The notes below the pieces were generated by a model. The model was not told the origin of the DNA and searched no databases. It saw only the letters and a program-made list of their open reading frames with translations. From Streptomyces sp. ISL-36 (GTDB lineage: Bacteria > Actinomycetota > Actinomycetes > Streptomycetales > Streptomycetaceae), in contig NZ_JAGGOS010000113.1 of assembly GCF_018614205.1 (NCBI RefSeq), positions 16,132-80,131 of the forward strand: a stretch of DNA of 64,000 bases, written 5' to 3'. Positions 27,346-36,042 of this stretch are shown in pieces; the first letter of the stretch is position 1, and each line of letters starts with the position of its first letter. The position numbers were made by a program, and so were the translations under genes.

Positions 27346-28461
27346 GTGACCGGCATACCCTCCTTCACCGGTGACGCCAGCCCCTACGGCGGCGGCGACC
27401 CGTACGCGGACTACCGCACCGCGGAGTTCCCCTTCACGCAGTACGCGGACCTGGCCGACCGCCGCCTCGGCGCGGGCGTGATCGCCGCCAACGACGAGTT
27501 CTTCGCCGAGCGCGAGAACATGCTCAAGCCGCAGGCCGCGGAGTTCGACCCCGAGCACTTCGGGCACAAGGGCAAGATCATGGACGGCTGGGAGACCCGC
27601 CGCCGCCGTGGTGTCTCCGCCCAGCAGCCGCACCCGACCGAGGCCGACCACGACTGGGCGCTGGTACGCCTCGGCGCCCCCGGTGTCGTCCGCGGCATCG
27701 TGATCGACACCGCCCACTTCCGCGGCAACTACCCGCAGGCCGTCTCCGTCGAGGCCACCTCGGTGGCCGGTTCGCCCTCCCCGGAGGAGCTCCTCGCCGA
27801 CGACGTGAAGTGGACCACCCTCGTCCCGCGCACCGCCATCGGTGGCCACGCCGCCAACGGCTTCGCCGTCGACGTCGAGCAGCGCTTCACGCACCTGCGC
27901 GTCAACCAGCACCCGGACGGCGGCATCGCCCGGCTGCGGGTGTACGGCGAGGTGGCCCCGGATCCGAAGTGGCTCGGCGTCCTCGGCACCTTCGACCTCG
28001 CCGCGCTGGAGAACGGCGGCCAGGTCGAGGACGCCTCGGACCGCTTCTACTCGCCCGCGACCAACACCATCCAGCCGGGCCGCTCCCACAAGATGGACGA
28101 CGGCTGGGAGACCCGCCGCCGCCGCGACAAGGGCAACGACTGGATCCGCTACCAGCTGGTGGCCGAGTCCGAGATCCGCGCCGTCGAGATCGACACGGCG
28201 TACCTGAAGGGGAACAGCGCGGGGTGGGCGGCGCTGTCCGTGGCGGCCGAGGGCTCCGAGGACTGGACCGAGATCCTGCCCAGGACCCGGCTCCAGCCGG
28301 ACACCAACCACCGCTTCGTGCTCGACACCCCGGCGGTCGGCTCCCGCGTCCGGATCGACATCTACCCCGACGGCGGCATCTCGCGCCTCCGTCTCTTCGG
28401 CTCCCTCACCGAGGCGGGCTCGGCCCGCCTGACCGCCCGCCACCAGGAGCTGGGCGGGTAA
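27346..28461 (+). CDS. alc: Allantoicase
   Basis: Hydrolyses allantoate to ureidoglycolate and urea. This 371-residue protein has the family's internal duplication, with KIMDGWETRRRRG near residue 80 and KMDDGWETRRRRD near 250. Each repeat ends in a QHPDGGIARLRVYG/YPDGGISRLRLFG beta-rich segment. It is co-transcribed with allB. Ureidoglycolate lyase or a ureidoglycolate amidohydrolase, which would finish the path to glyoxylate, is not in the window. Confidence 0.96.
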   Translation: MTGIPSFTGDASPYGGGDPYADYRTAEFPFTQYADLADRRLGAGVIAANDEFFAERENMLKPQAAEFDPEHFGHKGKIMDGWETRRRRGVSAQQPHPTEADHDWALVRLGAPGVVRGIVIDTAHFRGNYPQAVSVEATSVAGSPSPEELLADDVKWTTLVPRTAIGGHAANGFAVDVEQRFTHLRVNQHPDGGIARLRVYGEVAPDPKWLGVLGTFDLAALENGGQVEDASDRFYSPATNTIQPGRSHKMDDGWETRRRRDKGNDWIRYQLVAESEIRAVEIDTAYLKGNSAGWAALSVAAEGSEDWTEILPRTRLQPDTNHRFVLDTPAVGSRVRIDIYPDGGISRLRLFGSLTEAGSARLTARHQELGG

Positions 28462-28477
28462 CCACGAACTGGGCGGG
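28442..28477. repeat. Short direct repeat across the alc stop
   Basis: A 17-bp segment ending the alc gene (28442-28458, encoding HQELGG) is repeated just after the stop at 28461-28477 with 15 of 17 positions identical. The stop codon lies at the junction. Confidence 0.7.
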
Positions 28478-28498
28478 CCACGACACCCCGCCCGGCCC

Positions 28499-28538
28499 GC
28501 GAGGGCGCACCGGCCCGACAGCACCGGTGCGCCCTCGC
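28499..28538 (+). terminator. allB-alc terminator
   Basis: A perfect 15-bp stem (28499-28513 with 28524-28538) is followed by a T-rich tract (CTTTCTTTTT). It is the clearest rho-independent terminator in the window. Confidence 0.9.
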
Positions 28539-28696
28539 GACCCCCTCTTTCTTTTTGGGCTCGGTTCACCTCCGGGCGCTTGAGCCGGGCTCGCAGCCCC
28601 GACCGTGCTCGGCCCGCTCGTTCCTCGCGGGCCTGCGCGCGCTCAGGGCTGTTCCCCCGGCGCGCCCTTCGGTTCACTCGCCCGTCGGGCTCGGTG

Positions 28697-29437
28697 TTAG
28701 GCCGCGTGGCCGCCGTCCACCGAGAACTCCGCGCCCGTCACGTACGCCGCATCCGGGCCCGCCAGGAACGCCACCATCGCGGCGACCTCGTCCGGGGCGC
28801 CGAAGCGGCCCAGCGCGGTCATGGCCGCCTGGCCCTGCGCGTACGGCCCGTCCGCCGGGTTCATGTCGGTGTCGACCGGGCCCGGGTGGACGATGTTCGC
28901 GGTGATGCCCCGCTCGCCCAGCTCCCGTGCGAGAGCCTTGTTCAGACCGATCAGGGCCGCCTTGCTCAGCGTGTACAGCGTGCCGCCGGGGCCCGGGACC
29001 CGAGCCGTCATGCACGTACCGATCGTGATGATCCGTCCGCCGCTCCCGAACCGCGCGGCCGCCGCCTGCGAGGCGAGGAAGGCCGCCCGCACGTTCACCG
29101 CGAGCACCCGGTCCACATCCGCGAGGCTCAGGCTCTCCAGCGGACCGAGCACGCCGAGCCCCACGTTGTTGACCAGCACGTCGAGCCGGCCGAGCGCGTC
29201 CGCCGCCCACTCCACCGCGCCCGCCGCGTCCCCGGCGTCCGCCGCGTCGGCCCGCAGCGGCAGGGCCTTGCGTCCGGTCGCCTCGATCAGCGCCGCGAGC
29301 TCCTTCGCCTCCGCCTCGCCCCGTACATAGGTGAAGGCCACGTCCGCGCCCTCACGCGCCAGCCGAAGAGCCGTGGCCGCGCCGATCCCGCGGCTGCCGC
29401 CCGTCACCAGAACCGCCTTGCCGTTCATCGTGGACAT
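28697..29437 (-). CDS. Short-chain dehydrogenase/reductase
   Basis: This 246-residue classical SDR has the cofactor motif TGGSRGIG near residue 12, the structural motif NNVGLG (in place of NNAG) near 88, the active-site Y-x3-K in YTLSK and the C-terminal GAEFSVDGG. The position normally holding the catalytic serine reads IGT-C-M, i.e. threonine. This is unusual but may still work. GGAGG precedes the start at 29437. The substrate is unknown; it resembles 3-oxoacyl-ACP reductase-like SDRs. A divergent DHFR-like gene lies 169 bp away. Confidence 0.88.
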   Translation of the reverse strand: MSTMNGKAVLVTGGSRGIGAATALRLAREGADVAFTYVRGEAEAKELAALIEATGRKALPLRADAADAGDAAGAVEWAADALGRLDVLVNNVGLGVLGPLESLSLADVDRVLAVNVRAAFLASQAAAARFGSGGRIITIGTCMTARVPGPGGTLYTLSKAALIGLNKALARELGERGITANIVHPGPVDTDMNPADGPYAQGQAAMTALGRFGAPDEVAAMVAFLAGPDAAYVTGAEFSVDGGHAA

Positions 29438-29606
29438 CCCGAACCTCCGTAAGAAGTGCTGAGTGGTTGCGGGTTCAATGAAAGTCCTCGGGTGAACCGA
29501 CCGCTGGCGGGAAACGGACACCGATGACTCCGCCGGGCGGTGGAGTCGGAGCTTGTGAGACACGATGGACCGGGGGACACCCGGCCGAACCGAAAGGCAC
29601 AGCTCC

Positions 29607-30218
29607 ATGGGCAAACTCAGCCTCACCCAGTTCGTGACCCTCGACGGCGTCCACCAGGCGCCCGGCGGCCCCGACGAGGACACCAGCGGCGGATTCGAGC
29701 ACGGCGGCTGGTCCGTGCCGTACGGGGACGAGGACTTCGGCCGCTTCATGACCGAGGTCTTCGACCGACCGGCCGCCTTCCTGCTCGGCCGCCGCACCTA
29801 CGAGATCTTCGCGAACTACTGGCCGAAGCAGACCGACCCCGCCGACCCGATCGCCTCGAAGCTCAACGCCCTTCCGAAGTACGTCGCCTCGACCACCCTG
29901 ACGTCGGCCGACTGGTCGGGAACGACCGTCCTCGGCGCGGACCTGGCCAAGGAGGTCACCGCGCTCAAGGAGCGGACCGCCGGCGAGGTGCAGATGCACG
30001 GCAGCGCCGGCCTCGCCCGGTCCCTGATGGCGCACGACCTGATCGACACGCTCCACCTGCTCGTCTTCCCCGTCGTCCTCGGCACGGGCCGACGCCTCTT
30101 CGCCGACGGGGCCCGACCCACCGCGTTCCGCCATGCGGGGGCACGGACGACGGGCTCCGGCATCGCGATCCACACCTACGAGCTGGCGGGCCGCCCGGCG
30201 TACGGCACCTACCAGTAG
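29607..30218 (+). CDS. Dihydrofolate reductase/RibD C-terminal family protein
   Basis: The 203-residue protein begins MGKLSLTQFVTLDGVHQAPGGPDED, the typical N-terminus of stand-alone RibD_C/DHFR-like reductases. GRRTYEIFANYWP and HGSAGLARSLMAHDLIDTLHLLVFPVVLGTGRRLF follow, the NADPH-binding and C-terminal family segments. These proteins are NAD(P)H-dependent reductases of unknown substrate. The start is set to the ATG at 29607 rather than the in-frame ATG 42 bp upstream. Confidence 0.85.
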   Translation: MGKLSLTQFVTLDGVHQAPGGPDEDTSGGFEHGGWSVPYGDEDFGRFMTEVFDRPAAFLLGRRTYEIFANYWPKQTDPADPIASKLNALPKYVASTTLTSADWSGTTVLGADLAKEVTALKERTAGEVQMHGSAGLARSLMAHDLIDTLHLLVFPVVLGTGRRLFADGARPTAFRHAGARTTGSGIAIHTYELAGRPAYGTYQ

Positions 30219-30369
30219 CGGAAGGGCGGCGGGGTGGACGGGTTACGGGACGCACACATGCCCGACGGAAAGGTGTAGCCACCACGCGCCCGTCCCGGTA
30301 CGGTGAGCAATCCGCGTGCGAGCCGCCGAAGCCTCCACCCCGTACGACGAGTTGGAGCAGGCCCCCGCC

Positions 30370-31305
30370 ATGACCGCCGCGTCCCCGATCGCCCCTTCCG
30401 TACCCCTTCGCGCCCCGCGCCGCGCCTGGCTCACCGACCTCCCGGTGCTCCTCGTCGCCGTCGTCTGGGGCGCCAGCTATCTCGCGGCCAAGGGCATCAC
30501 CACCACCCACACCGTCGTCGCGGTCCTGGTCCTGCGCTTCGCCGTCGTCCTGCCCGTCCTCGTCGTCGCCGGATGGAGCAGACTGCGGGCGCTCGAACCC
30601 GCCCAGTGGCGCGGCGCCGGCGTCCTCGGCCTGGTCCTCAGCGGGATCTTCCTCCTGGAGACCTACGGGGTCGTCCACACCTCCGCCACCAACGCGGGCC
30701 TGATCATCAGCCTCACCATGATCTTCACCCCGCTCGCCGAAGCCGCCGTCACCCGCACCAGCCCGCCCCGGGCCTTCCTCGCCGCCGCGGCTCTCTCCGT
30801 GGGGGGTGTGGTGCTACTGACCCAGGGCGGCGGGTTCACCACCCCGTCCCTCGGCGATCTGCTGATGCTGCTCGCAGCCCTCGCCCGTACCGTCCACGTC
30901 CTGGCGATGTCCCGGATCAAGGCGGTGCGCAGCGCCGACTCGCTCTCCCTCACCACCGTCCAACTCGGCTCCGCGGTCGCGGTCTTCGCCCTGCTCGCGA
31001 CCGTCCCCGGCACGGGTGCCTCACCGTGGTCGGTGGCGCTCGACTTCGGCCCGCGCGAGTGGGCGGGACTCGTCTTCCTCTCCGTCTTCTGCACGCTCTT
31101 CGCCTTCTTCGTGCAGATGTGGGCGGTGCGCCGCACGTCCCCGTCCCGGGTCAGCCTCCTCCTCGGCACGGAGCCGCTCTGGGCCGCGGCGGCCGGTATC
31201 GCGCTCGCCGGCGACCGCCCGGGAGCCCTCGGCATCGCGGGCGCCGTCCTCGTCCTCGCGGGCACGACTTGGGGCCGTCGCGCCGCCGACGAGGGCGACC
31301 GATAG
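30370..31305 (+). CDS. EamA/DMT-family transporter
   Basis: This 311-residue membrane protein has about ten hydrophobic helices in two EamA repeats. The first begins LPVLLVAVVWGASYLAAKGI, and the second half includes FLSVFCTLFAFFVQMWAVRRTSPSRVSLLLGTEPLWAAAAG. It is probably an efflux transporter for metabolites or amino acids; the substrate is not predictable. The ATG at 30370 is preferred to the in-frame GTG at 30316. Confidence 0.88.
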   Translation: MTAASPIAPSVPLRAPRRAWLTDLPVLLVAVVWGASYLAAKGITTTHTVVAVLVLRFAVVLPVLVVAGWSRLRALEPAQWRGAGVLGLVLSGIFLLETYGVVHTSATNAGLIISLTMIFTPLAEAAVTRTSPPRAFLAAAALSVGGVVLLTQGGGFTTPSLGDLLMLLAALARTVHVLAMSRIKAVRSADSLSLTTVQLGSAVAVFALLATVPGTGASPWSVALDFGPREWAGLVFLSVFCTLFAFFVQMWAVRRTSPSRVSLLLGTEPLWAAAAGIALAGDRPGALGIAGAVLVLAGTTWGRRAADEGDR

Positions 31306-31316
31306 GTTCTTGGCCC

Positions 31317-31676
31317 ATGCGTTCACTGCCGTACGACATAGACTTCCGCGCCCGCGCCCGGCGCACCCAGGGCTGGGGACTCGGCCTGCTCGCCGTGGCC
31401 GGCCTGATGTGGATCTGGTTCGCCGTCCTGCTCCTCACGCCGTACGAGGCCGGGGAGTCCAGCCGCGAGTGCGTCTCCCGGTTCACGAGCGAGAGCCTCC
31501 ACAACAGCGACAGCAGCTGTGTGGAGGAGCGCGACTGGCCCGAACTCCTCGCCGTCCTCGGCGTATCGGTGCCCTTCTCCGTCATCGGCGCCGTCCTCTA
31601 CACCAGCGGCTCCGTCTCCCACCGCATGGCCGAACACCTCGCCGAGGTCACCCGCCTGAACGAGGCCAAGGCCTAG
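31317..31676 (+). CDS. Small membrane protein
   Basis: This 119-residue protein has two predicted membrane helices (about 20-40, WGLGLLAVAGLMWIWFAVLLL, and 78-98, LLAVLGVSVPFSVIGAVLYTSG). The loop between them contains two cysteines (SRECVSRF and SSCVEERD) and, depending on topology, may be extracytoplasmic with a disulphide. Family not recognised. A TAGGTT -10-like box ends 8 nt before the ATG, suggesting its own leaderless transcript despite only 11 bp from the transporter gene. Confidence 0.75.
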   Translation: MRSLPYDIDFRARARRTQGWGLGLLAVAGLMWIWFAVLLLTPYEAGESSRECVSRFTSESLHNSDSSCVEERDWPELLAVLGVSVPFSVIGAVLYTSGSVSHRMAEHLAEVTRLNEAKA

Positions 31677-31706
31677 CGCGCGTCTCTTGGACCGAAGAGA
31701 CAGAAC

Positions 31707-32147
31707 CTAGCCGATCCGTTCGGCCAGAGCGACGATGATTCCCGAGGGGCCGCGGAGGTTGCAGAGTCGGTAGATGTTCTCGTACTGGGCCACCTCGCCG
31801 AGGAGTTCGGCGCCATGGCGGCGCAGGCGGGTGATCGTGTCGTCGATGTCGTCGACGGCGAACATGACACGGTGCAGGCCCAGAGTGTTGGGTGGCGGGT
31901 CGAGCGGTCCGGCGGTGATCGCCGCGGGGGTGTGGAACTTCGTCAGCTCCAGCTTGCCGTGGCCGTCCGGGGTGCGCATCATCGCGATGGCGCTGCGGAC
32001 CCCGTCGAGGCCGACCGTCCGGTCTGCCCAGACTCCCTCGATCTGCGCTTCGCCTTCCAGCTCCATGCCGAGCTCGGTGAAGAAGGCGATGGCAGCCTCC
32101 AGGTCGTCGACGACGATGCCTACGTTGTCCATCCGCTGAATCGTCAC
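31707..32147 (-). CDS. VOC (glyoxalase/dioxygenase fold) protein
   Basis: This 146-residue vicinal-oxygen-chelate protein has paired beta-alpha-beta-beta-beta modules. The first starts MDNVGIVVDDLEAAIAFFTELGMELEGE, and the second is LHRVMFAVDDIDDTITRLRRHGAELLGEV...YRLCNLRGPSGIIVALAE. A glutamate (GIIVALAE) is at the expected metal-ligand end, but the first histidine is replaced (DNVGI), so metal use is uncertain. The GTG at 32147 with GGAG upstream is the best start. It is divergent from the LuxR-type regulator. Confidence 0.82.
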   Translation of the reverse strand: MTIQRMDNVGIVVDDLEAAIAFFTELGMELEGEAQIEGVWADRTVGLDGVRSAIAMMRTPDGHGKLELTKFHTPAAITAGPLDPPPNTLGLHRVMFAVDDIDDTITRLRRHGAELLGEVAQYENIYRLCNLRGPSGIIVALAERIG

Positions 32148-32219
32148 GGGGTGCTCCTTCTCCGTCGCGCAGTCCGTTCTGGCTACTGGTACCCCTGGGA
32201 CGGAGCCGGTGCCGCATTC

Positions 32220-32258
32220 TCGACACCCGGAAGTGTCGATGTTCTTGGGTGATTCACC
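32220..32258. promoter_or_regulatory. Two palindromes between VOC and LuxR genes
   Basis: TCGACAC (32220-32226)/GTGTCGA (32233-32239) is a perfect 7-bp dyad with 6-nt spacer. Ten bases further is an 11-bp perfect palindrome, GGTGATTCACC (32248-32258). Both lie in the 209-bp divergent region, so they are likely operators for the LuxR regulator or an unlinked repressor. Confidence 0.5.
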
Positions 32259-32356
32259 TTGCCGACGACAGAACCCAGGGGGCGTACGGGCCGCGTCCGC
32301 CGGACGCGCTGGAGCGCTTCCCCGGGAGCCGTGTGCGGCGGGTCGATAATCGCTCC

Positions 32357-34027
32357 GTGGACACCAGTACCGATCTCGTCCGAGGCCGTGCGCGCTATGC
32401 CGCCAGGGCCTGGCACGACGCCTATGTGAGCCTCCGTGCCGCCGACGAAGCCACACCGCTGGGTCCCGACGACGTGGAGCTGCTGGCCCGGGCCGCCTAC
32501 ATGCTCGGGCTCGACGAGGAGTACGCAGCCGCACTGGAGCGCGCCCATGTGCGGTGGCTGGACTCCGGCGACGTACCCCGAGCCGTCCGCTGCGCGGTCT
32601 GGATCGGTCACAGCATGTTGTTCCGGGGGCACAGCACCAAGGCGAGCGGCTGGTTCTCCGTCGGTGCGCGCCTCCTGAAGGCCGACGGGCGCGACTGCGT
32701 CGAACGGGGTTATCTGCTCATTCCCGTGTGGCTGGGCCAGATGGCTGAGGGTGACTGGCAGTCAGGCCACGCGACGGCGGCCGTGGCCGCCGAGATCGGG
32801 GAGCGGTTCGGCGACGCGGACCTGATGTGGCTGGCCCGCGACGACCAGGGCCGGGCCCTGGTGAACCTGGGCCGCATCCACGAGGGCCTGCGCCTGGTGG
32901 ACGAGGCGCTCGTGATCGTCGAGTCCGGTGCGCTGTCGCCGATCGTCACCGGCATCCTCTACTGCAACACCATTGTCTTCTGCCGGGAGCTGTACGCGCT
33001 GCGCCATGAGCGGGAGTGGACGGAGGCCCTGACCCGGTGGTGCGACCGTCAGCCGCAGATGGTCGCGCACAACGGCCTGTGCCTGGTGCATCGGGCCGAG
33101 GTGATGCAGTACGGCGGCGCCTGGCCCGCCGCGCTCGACGAGGCCCGTCAAGCTTCCGAACGCTTCACCCAGGGTGTGCTGAACCAGATCGCCCGCGGGC
33201 AGGCGTTCTACCGCCAGGGTGAGATCCACCGCCTGCAGGGCCGCGCGGCCGAGGCCGAGACCGCCTACCGGGATGCCAACCGCTGCGGGTTCGAGCCTCA
33301 GCCGGGGTTCGCGCTGCTGCGCCTGGCGCAGGGCAACGGCGAGGCCGCGGCGGCGACGATCCGGCGTGCCGTGTCCGAGCACACCCGGGAACTGGAGCGA
33401 GCCGCCCTCCTTCCGGCGTACGTCGAGATCATGCTGGCCGGGCCCGAGGGCGACGTCGACGACGCCGCCACGGCTGCCCAACAGCTCGCGACGATCGCCG
33501 AGCACCAGGACAGCGACGTGCTTCGCGCCGCGGCGGCGTACAGCGTCGCCTCCGTGGCGTCGGCGAAGGGCGACGCCGCCGCCGCTCTCACCGCGGCACG
33601 ACGGGCCTGGCACGCGTGGCAGGAGCTCGAGGCGCCGTACGAAGCCGCCCGGGCGCGTGTCCTCGTGGCACGCGCCTGTCGCTCGCTCGGCGACGACGAC
33701 ACGGCTGCCCTGGAGCTCCAGGCGGCTCGCGCGGTGTTCGCGGAGCTCGAGGCCGGGCCCGACCTCGTCGACGTCGATTCCCTCGCTCATGGCAGGCCGG
33801 ACATGAAGACATACGGTCTCTCGGCACGTGAGCTGGACGTGCTCCGCCAGGTGGTCAGCGGCGCGAGCAATCGGCAGATCGCCGCCGCCCTGGTGATCAG
33901 CGAGCACACGGTCGCCCGGCACCTGCAGAACATCTTCGGCAAACTGGGTGTCTCCTCGCGGACGGCGGCAAGCACCTTCGCGCTGGAACGCGGCCTCGTC
34001 CGGCCGCAGCCGCATGGTCAGGAATGA
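32357..34027 (+). CDS. LuxR-type regulator with TPR-like N-terminal region
   Basis: This 556-residue protein has a long helical-repeat region (about residues 1-480, with TPR-like segments such as AYMLGLDEEYAAALERAHVRWLDSGD and ARGQAFYRQGEIHRLQGRAAEAETAYRDA). It ends in a LuxR HTH (about 490-545: LSARELDVLRQVVSGASNRQIAAALVISEHTVARHLQNIFGKLG). No P-loop ATPase is seen, so it is not a full LAL/MalT protein. The GTG at 32357 follows a GATAAT box by 6 nt, suggesting a leaderless mRNA. Likely partners are the divergent VOC gene and the small gene downstream. Confidence 0.85.
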   Translation: MDTSTDLVRGRARYAARAWHDAYVSLRAADEATPLGPDDVELLARAAYMLGLDEEYAAALERAHVRWLDSGDVPRAVRCAVWIGHSMLFRGHSTKASGWFSVGARLLKADGRDCVERGYLLIPVWLGQMAEGDWQSGHATAAVAAEIGERFGDADLMWLARDDQGRALVNLGRIHEGLRLVDEALVIVESGALSPIVTGILYCNTIVFCRELYALRHEREWTEALTRWCDRQPQMVAHNGLCLVHRAEVMQYGGAWPAALDEARQASERFTQGVLNQIARGQAFYRQGEIHRLQGRAAEAETAYRDANRCGFEPQPGFALLRLAQGNGEAAAATIRRAVSEHTRELERAALLPAYVEIMLAGPEGDVDDAATAAQQLATIAEHQDSDVLRAAAAYSVASVASAKGDAAAALTAARRAWHAWQELEAPYEAARARVLVARACRSLGDDDTAALELQAARAVFAELEAGPDLVDVDSLAHGRPDMKTYGLSARELDVLRQVVSGASNRQIAAALVISEHTVARHLQNIFGKLGVSSRTAASTFALERGLVRPQPHGQE

Positions 34028-34133
34028 CCATCCCGTCCACCACGGTGTGGTGAATGTGCGCGATGCGGCGTCCACCTCCGCACGCCTAGCGTCGAATCAT
34101 CCCAACGGGACGACAGCGACCGAGGAGGACCCC

Positions 34134-34433
34134 ATGTACGTCGTGGCACAGCACAAGATCGTGAACCCGGAGACCGCCTTCCCCCGAGGCCGCTCCCTCA
34201 TGAGCGGCACGGGGGCACCCGACGGCACCCGAGTTCTGCAGTTCTACCCGCACGTCGACGGATCCGTCGTGACGTGCCTCTGGGAGACGAAGTCCCTGGA
34301 GGACGTCCAGCGCTTCGTCGACACGACGCTCGGGGACTCGAGCGTCAATGTCTGCTACGCGGTCGACTCGGAGAACGCCTTCGCCGACCGTCCACTCGGG
34401 ATGAAGCCCTCTCCGGCTCCTGTCATCTACTAG
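34134..34433 (+). CDS. Small hypothetical protein
   Basis: This 99-residue cytoplasmic protein opens MYVVAQHKIVNPETAFPRG and contains RVLQFYPHVDGSVVTCLWETKSLEDVQRFVDTTLGDSS. The pattern of strands and helices suggests a ferredoxin-like alpha/beta barrel as in stress-responsive Dabb or DUF4242 proteins, but I do not recognise the family firmly. A strong GAGGAG precedes the ATG and a TAGCGT box lies at 34087-34092. It follows the LuxR regulator. Confidence 0.72.
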   Translation: MYVVAQHKIVNPETAFPRGRSLMSGTGAPDGTRVLQFYPHVDGSVVTCLWETKSLEDVQRFVDTTLGDSSVNVCYAVDSENAFADRPLGMKPSPAPVIY

Positions 34434-34446
34434 GCCCACGACACCC

Positions 34447-34665
34447 CTACGCCTGCTTCACCCGGTCCGCGACGATCAGGACCACGAAACCGAGCACCGC
34501 GATCACGATGTTCGCGAACAGTTCCTTGCCGTCGAGGAACCACACGTTCTCCGTCAGGAACCGGGTGAAGCCCATGAAGGGGAACCAGCCGGTCAGCTCG
34601 CGCAGCACCCCCGAGACGCCCCCGATGAGCACCACGACACCCAGGATCTCCAGAAACTTCTTCAT
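34447..34665 (-). CDS. Small two-helix membrane protein
   Basis: This 72-residue protein has helices at about 4-22 (FLEILGVVVLIGGVSGVL) and 48-66 (ELFANIVIAVLGFVVLIVADRV), separated by LTGWFPFMGFTRFLTENVWFLDGK. Function is not known. The start at MKKFLEILG is chosen; an in-frame ATG lies 51 bp upstream but adds a polar tail without support. It is convergent with the small hypothetical gene (13 bp apart). Confidence 0.72.
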   Translation of the reverse strand: MKKFLEILGVVVLIGGVSGVLRELTGWFPFMGFTRFLTENVWFLDGKELFANIVIAVLGFVVLIVADRVKQA

Positions 34666-34809
34666 GCACCGAGCATCGTCCGTCCGGCCCGTGGCCCGCG
34701 TCGGTCCACCGGACATCGCGGAGCGACCGAAGTCTTCCGTCGCGCGACTTTGGTAGCTTCCACCCGTCCACCGCCCGCCGCGCGCCCCTCACCTGCGTAA
34801 TTTGGTGGG

Positions 34810-36042
34810 ATGACACGTACGGACCGCCACGCCTGGCTGCTTCCCTCGGCCATGGCCGACACCCCGGCCGACAGCCCCCCGGGCCGTCGGCCGCGGCGCA
34901 CCGTACGCGACTGGGTCGTCGACACCCTCCTCTTCCTCCTCGCCGCCTTCGTCGGCCTGCTCGCCGCCGAGACCACCGACCAGCTCAACAGCGACGCCGT
35001 CGCCTTCGCCGACCAGATAGTCGGCGCCGCCGCCTGCTCCGCCCTCTGGCTCCGCCGTCGTCGGCCCGTCGCCGTCGCGGTCGTCCTCACCGTGGTCAGC
35101 ACGGTCGCGCCGGTCGCCGGCGGGGCGGCCCTCGCCGCTCTCTTCGGCGTCGCCGTCCGCCGGCCCTTCCGGGAGACCGCGATCATCGGCGGGATCGCCG
35201 TGGCCTCCTCCACGGCCCAGGTCTTCCTGCGCCCCGACCCGTCCCTCCACCCGGCCGTGGCCGTCGTGATCGGCATCGTCCTGACCCTGCTGGTGACCGC
35301 GTGGGGCATGCTCGTACGCTCCCGGCGGCAGCTCGTCGAGGCGCTGCGCGAACGCGCCCACCGGGCCGAGGCGGAGGCCGAGCTGCGCGCCGAGCAGGCC
35401 CAGCGGCTCGCCCGGGAGGCCATCGCCCGCGAGATGCACGACGTCCTCGCCCACCGGCTCACCCTGCTCAGCGTCCACGCCGGCGCCCTCGAATTCCGGC
35501 CCGACGCACCCCCGGCCCAGGTCGCGCGCGCCGCCGGCGTCATCCGGGACAGCGCCCACGAAGCGCTCCAGGACCTGCGGGAGATCATCGGCGTGCTCCG
35601 CGCCCCCGGCGAGGGAGCCGAGGGCGACCGGCCCCAGCCCACCCTGGCCACCCTCGACGCACTGGTCGCCGAGTCCCGCCGGGCGGGCACGAAGGTGGTC
35701 CTCGACCTCGACCTCGACCTCGGCACCGGCGACGACGCGCCGGCCGTCCCCGCCGCCATCGGCCGCACGGTCTACCGCATCGCGCAGGAGGGCCTCACCA
35801 ACGCCCGTAAGCACGCCCCCGGCACCGAGGTCACCGTCACCGTGCGCGGCCGCCCCGGCGACGGACTGACCGTCGACGTCCACAACCCGGCGTCCACCGG
35901 CCCCGTCCCGCACGTGCCGGGATCCGGCCAGGGCCTCATCGGACTCACCGAACGCGCCACCCTCGCCGGTGGCAGGCTGGAGCACGGACCCGCCCCCGAC
36001 GGCGGTTTCGCCGTGCACGCCTGGCTACCGTGGCCCTCATGA
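34810..36042 (+). CDS. DesK-type sensor histidine kinase
   Basis: This 410-residue kinase has about five membrane helices (residues 35-165). The HisKA_3 helix AREAIAREMHDVLAHRLTLLSVHAGAL has its phospho-accepting histidine near 214. The HATPase domain contains EGLTNARKHAPG, VDVHNPAS and GQGLIGLTERATLAGG. The ATG at 34810 comes 6 nt after TAATTT, so the message is probably leaderless. It overlaps its response regulator by ATGA and heads a unit that runs into a P450 and a thioesterase. Confidence 0.92.
   Translation: MTRTDRHAWLLPSAMADTPADSPPGRRPRRTVRDWVVDTLLFLLAAFVGLLAAETTDQLNSDAVAFADQIVGAAACSALWLRRRRPVAVAVVLTVVSTVAPVAGGAALAALFGVAVRRPFRETAIIGGIAVASSTAQVFLRPDPSLHPAVAVVIGIVLTLLVTAWGMLVRSRRQLVEALRERAHRAEAEAELRAEQAQRLAREAIAREMHDVLAHRLTLLSVHAGALEFRPDAPPAQVARAAGVIRDSAHEALQDLREIIGVLRAPGEGAEGDRPQPTLATLDALVAESRRAGTKVVLDLDLDLGTGDDAPAVPAAIGRTVYRIAQEGLTNARKHAPGTEVTVTVRGRPGDGLTVDVHNPASTGPVPHVPGSGQGLIGLTERATLAGGRLEHGPAPDGGFAVHAWLPWPS

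Noticed and set aside
25675..28677. 1000-codon minus-strand frame opposite allB-alc
   Set aside because: It is an antisense shadow. It runs through the strong terminator and the allR-allB promoter region and has no recognisable domain.
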